Below the pieces are notes generated by a model that was given only the letters and a program-made list of their open reading frames with translations, did not search any database and had not been told where the DNA came from. A program made the translations under genes and the position numbers. Shown here in pieces: positions 61,516 through 64,000 of a stretch of DNA of 64,000 nucleotides (position 1 is its first letter; every line of letters starts with the position of its first letter). The DNA comes from Streptomyces griseosporeus (GTDB taxonomy: Bacteria > Actinomycetota > Actinomycetes > Streptomycetales > Streptomycetaceae): contig NZ_BNBR01000002.1 in the NCBI RefSeq assembly GCF_014656055.1, positions 561,164-625,163 on the forward strand. Reading direction: 5' to 3'.

Positions 61516-61554
61516 ACGGCCCGGACCCCGGCACGATGCCGGGGTCCGGGCCGT
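61516..61554. terminator. 18-bp perfect hairpin terminator
   Basis: ACGGCCCGGACCCCGGCA, loop CGA, then its exact complement. It lies between the convergent EEP and aldehyde dehydrogenase genes and can serve both directions. Confidence 0.75.
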
Positions 61555-61620
61555 CCGCTTCACCGGAGGCCGACGGCCGTGCCCTGCCCGGCGGTCGGCC
61601 GCGGGCCGCGGAGCGCAGGA

Positions 61621-62943
61621 TCAGCCGAGCGGCTTGTCCAGGACGGCCTTGCGGTGGCTGAACGTCTCCAGAGAGTAGCGGCCGTGGTAGTTGCCCATGC
61701 CGCTCTCCCCCACCCCGCCGAACGGCAGGTCGGAGACGGTGAGATGGGCGAGCGGCAGGCCGTAGCCGAGGCCGCCGGAGGAGGTCTCGGCGGCGATGCG
61801 GGCGCGGGCCTCGGCGGACTCGGAGAAGACGTACAGGGCGAGGGGCTTGTCGCGGTCGTTGATGAAGTCGATCGCCTCGTCGAGACCGGCGACGGTGACG
61901 ATCGGCAGGATCGGGCCGAAGATCTCCTCCCGCATCACGGGCGAGGCGGGGTCGACGTCGGCGAGGACGGTCGGGGCGAGGTACTTGTCGGCGCGGTCGC
62001 CGGTGCCGCCGACGACGACCCGGCCGGAGCCGAGCAGGGCGGTGAGGCGGTCGAAGTGGCGCTCGTTGACGATACGGCCGTACGCGCCGGAGGTCTGCGG
62101 GTCGGTGCCGTACACGTTCTTCACGGCGTCGGCGAGCCGGGGCTCCAGGGCGGCGGCGGTCGCCGGGTCGGTCAGGACGTAGTCGGGGGCCACGCAGGTC
62201 TGGCCGGCGTTGAGGAACTTGCCGCGGACCAGCCGGTCGGCGACCACGTCGAGGTCGGCGGTCCCGTCGACGAACGCGGGTGACTTGCCGCCGAGTTCGA
62301 GGGTGACCGGGGTGAGGTGCTCGGCGGCGGCGCGCATGACGACACGGCCGACGGTGCCGTTGCCGGTGTAGAAGATGTGGTCGAAGCGCTCGGCGAGCAG
62401 CGCGGTGGTCTCGGGGATGCCGCCCTCGACGACGGCGACGGCCTCGGTGTCCAGGTAGGCCGGGATCAGCCGGGCGAGGGCCGCGGAGGTGGCGGGGGCC
62501 AGCTCGCTGGGCTTGGCGACGACCGCGTTGCCGGCGGCGAGGGCGCCGACCAGGGGGGCGAGCAGCAGCTGGGCGGGGTAGTTCCAGGGCGCGATGACGA
62601 GGACGACGCCGAGCGGGTCGTACCGGGTCCAGGCGGTGGCGTCGGTGCCGAGGTGGGCGGGGACCGGGGCGGGCTCCGGGCGCAGCCAGTCGTCGAGGTG
62701 GTCGAGGGTGTGGTCGATCTCCCGGACGGTGAAGTCGATCTCGGTGCGGAAGGCCTCCGTGCGGCTCTTGCCGAGGTCGGCGTGGAGGGCGTCGGCCAGT
62801 TCGTCGCCCTTCTCCGTGAGCATGCGGCGCAGGTCGCGCAGTTGGCCGGTGCGCCAGGCGACGGGCTGGGTGCGGCCGGTGCGGAAGGCGGCGCGGAGCC
62901 GGGCGACGACGTCGGCGGGCTGTTCGGGGCTGGTGGCGGTCAC
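61621..62943 (-). CDS. Aldehyde dehydrogenase (class 3-like)
   Basis: A 440-residue NAD(P)-dependent ALDH: Rossmann region [10 protein letters not shown], general base Glu216 in LELGGKSP, nucleophile Cys250 in [11 protein letters not shown], and EEIFGPILP. The short length and missing N-terminal extension are typical of class 3 / fatty-aldehyde dehydrogenases. It oxidises aliphatic or aromatic aldehydes to acids. GTG start with GAGG 5 nt upstream. The 128-bp gap before it is A/T-rich (ATGTATACACC near 62999), a probable promoter region. Confidence 0.91.
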   Translation of the reverse strand: MTATSPEQPADVVARLRAAFRTGRTQPVAWRTGQLRDLRRMLTEKGDELADALHADLGKSRTEAFRTEIDFTVREIDHTLDHLDDWLRPEPAPVPAHLGTDATAWTRYDPLGVVLVIAPWNYPAQLLLAPLVGALAAGNAVVAKPSELAPATSAALARLIPAYLDTEAVAVVEGGIPETTALLAERFDHIFYTGNGTVGRVVMRAAAEHLTPVTLELGGKSPAFVDGTADLDVVADRLVRGKFLNAGQTCVAPDYVLTDPATAAALEPRLADAVKNVYGTDPQTSGAYGRIVNERHFDRLTALLGSGRVVVGGTGDRADKYLAPTVLADVDPASPVMREEIFGPILPIVTVAGLDEAIDFINDRDKPLALYVFSESAEARARIAAETSSGGLGYGLPLAHLTVSDLPFGGVGESGMGNYHGRYSLETFSHRKAVLDKPLG

Positions 62944-63071
62944 GGTGCCTCACTGGGGGTGCGCGGGCGGGCGGCCCGGGACGAGCAGAAGCTACTGGAT
63001 GTATACACCAACATTTCATGGAGAGAAATATTCCGGGGGTGTCGGGCGACGCGTGGCCGGCGGGTCCGCCC

Positions 63072-64000
63072 TCACCGCCCCGCCACCTCCCGGCGCCGGC
63101 GCTCCAGCACCGTCCGCTCCGCCGCGCTCTCGGTGAGCCGGATCGCCGCGTCGTACTCCCGGGCCGCCTCGGTGGCGCGGCCGAGGCGGCGCAGCAGGTC
63201 GGCGCGGACGGCGTGGAAGACGTGGTAGTCGTCGAGGGCGAGGGCGTCCACCAGCTCCAGGGCGGCGGCCGGCCCGTCGACCTCGGCCACGGCGACGGCC
63301 CGGTTCAGGGCGACCACGGGACCGGGCGCGAGCGCGGTCAGCTGGTCGTACAGCCGCAGGATCTGCCGCCAGTCGGTGGCGTCGGCGGTCGGGGCGTCGC
63401 TGTGCACGGCGTTGATCGCGGCCTGGATCTGGTACGGGCCCGGTCGGCCGCGGCGCAGGCAGCGGCGGACGAGGTCCTGCCCCTCGGCGATCAGTGCGGC
63501 GTCCCAGCGGCCGCGGTCCTGTTCGGGCAGCGGCACGAGCGCGCCCCCGGCGTCGGTGCGGGCCGGGCGGCGGGACTCGGTGAGCAGCATCAGCGCGAGC
63601 AGTCCGGTCACCTCGGGCTCGTCCGGCATCAGCTCGGCGAGGAGCCGGCCGAGGCGGACGGCCTCGGCGCACAGACCGGGGTCCCCGGTGTAGCCCTCGT
63701 TGAAGATCAGGTACACGACCGCCAGGACGCCCTGGAGCCGGTCCGGCAGGTCGGCGTCGCGCGGTACCCGGTAGGGGATGCGGGCCTTGCGGATCTTCGC
63801 CTTGGCCCGTACCAGGCGCTGGGCCATGGTGGCCTCGGGCACCAGGAAGGCGCGGGCGATCTGGGCCGTGGTGAGGCCGCCGAGGAGGCGCAGGGTCAGC
63901 GCGACGCGGGCCTGCGGGGCCAGGGCGGGGTGGCAGCAGGTGAAGATCAGACGGAGCCGGTCGTCGCGCACGGGGCCCTCCTCGGGGGGCGGGTCCGGGG
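63072..64000 (-). CDS. ECF sigma factor with C-terminal DUF6596/TPR-like domain (ECF42-type), 5' end outside window
   Basis: The frame stays open to the window edge, so the N-terminus (region 2) is missing. Visible are region 4 ([20 protein letters not shown] followed by [20 protein letters not shown]) and a long C-terminal helical domain ([61 protein letters not shown]) characteristic of ECF42 / RpoE-like sigma factors. These usually lack an anti-sigma gene and are linked to DGPF/YCII-type proteins; that partner would be upstream, outside the window. The C-terminal domain is needed for activity in studied members. Confidence 0.9.
   Translation of the reverse strand, partial: PDPPPEEGPVRDDRLRLIFTCCHPALAPQARVALTLRLLGGLTTAQIARAFLVPEATMAQRLVRAKAKIRKARIPYRVPRDADLPDRLQGVLAVVYLIFNEGYTGDPGLCAEAVRLGRLLAELMPDEPEVTGLLALMLLTESRRPARTDAGGALVPLPEQDRGRWDAALIAEGQDLVRRCLRRGRPGPYQIQAAINAVHSDAPTADATDWRQILRLYDQLTALAPGPVVALNRAVAVAEVDGPAAALELVDALALDDYHVFHAVRADLLRRLGRATEAAREYDAAIRLTESAAERTVLERRRREVAGR

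Overview
The window is about 70% G+C or higher and is densely packed. Its gene content is typical of Streptomyces: a melC1-melC2 tyrosinase operon, clpP paralogues with a PopR-type regulator, a SigB/SigF-type sigma factor with a separate HATPase, a LAL-type LuxR regulator, an F420-dependent oxidoreductase, a streptophobe-type membrane protein, a SAV_2336-type protein, and rare TTA leucine codons. I see no rRNA or tRNA genes, insertion sequences, phage genes or CRISPR array, so it looks like one unbroken chromosomal segment. The genes at both ends (acyltransferase; ECF sigma factor) are cut by the window.

Layout. 1-4.2 kb: partial acyltransferase, MBL-fold hydrolase, DUF4032 kinase-like protein, universal stress protein and a VOC protein. 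4.3-7.8 kb: a tightly overlapping redox/signalling operon (receiver fused to a thioredoxin-reductase-like flavoprotein without the CxxC, a cyclic-nucleotide-binding histidine kinase, and a UBP zinc finger). 7.8-13.7 kb: LAL regulator, DUF732-type lipoprotein, serine hydrolase, SDR. 13.8-17.2 kb: a TTA-containing regulator divergent from a TPR + polyprenyl synthetase operon, with four 13-bp GTATAC iterons between them. 17.3-29.6 kb: pseudokinase, second serine hydrolase, F420 oxidoreductase, small membrane protein, aldo/keto reductase, VAO-type cholesterol oxidase, and a TetR/MFS efflux pair behind twin palindromic operators. 29.9-31.2 kb: melanin operon. 31.2-37.8 kb: RNase HI, VOC proteins, phosphotransferase, clpP3-clpP4-popR with recognisable PopR boxes, sigma factor and HATPase. 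37.9-45.1 kb: two membrane proteins, then a Ser/Thr kinase / SH3-like protein / FHA-ABC exporter operon and a TTA-containing small gene. 45.5-49.8 kb: aldo/keto reductase divergent from a LysR regulator, a 23-bp tandem repeat, a DinB protein, adenosine deaminase and a VOC protein.

The most notable locus is 49960-59012 (minus strand). Four genes overlap end to end: alpha/beta hydrolase, caspase-like protease with a VMAP-C-like tail, MoxR-type AAA+ ATPase, and a 1686-residue SAV_2336-type protein. The last carries a degenerate vWA-like domain, an HTH-like segment, a STAND-like NTPase, eight 38-residue helical repeats and a C-terminal cyclase-like domain. This matches the architecture of predicted NTP-dependent conflict or programmed-cell-death systems. 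The caspase gene carries a TTA codon, which suggests bldA-linked developmental control. Two secreted or anchored endonuclease/exonuclease/phosphatase-fold enzymes, an aldehyde dehydrogenase and a partial ECF sigma factor end the window.

Regulation readable from sequence: at least five genes have a TAnnnT hexamer exactly 6 nt before the start codon, indicating leaderless mRNAs. Translational coupling by 4-8 nt overlaps is common. Five strong GC-rich hairpins mark transcript ends.
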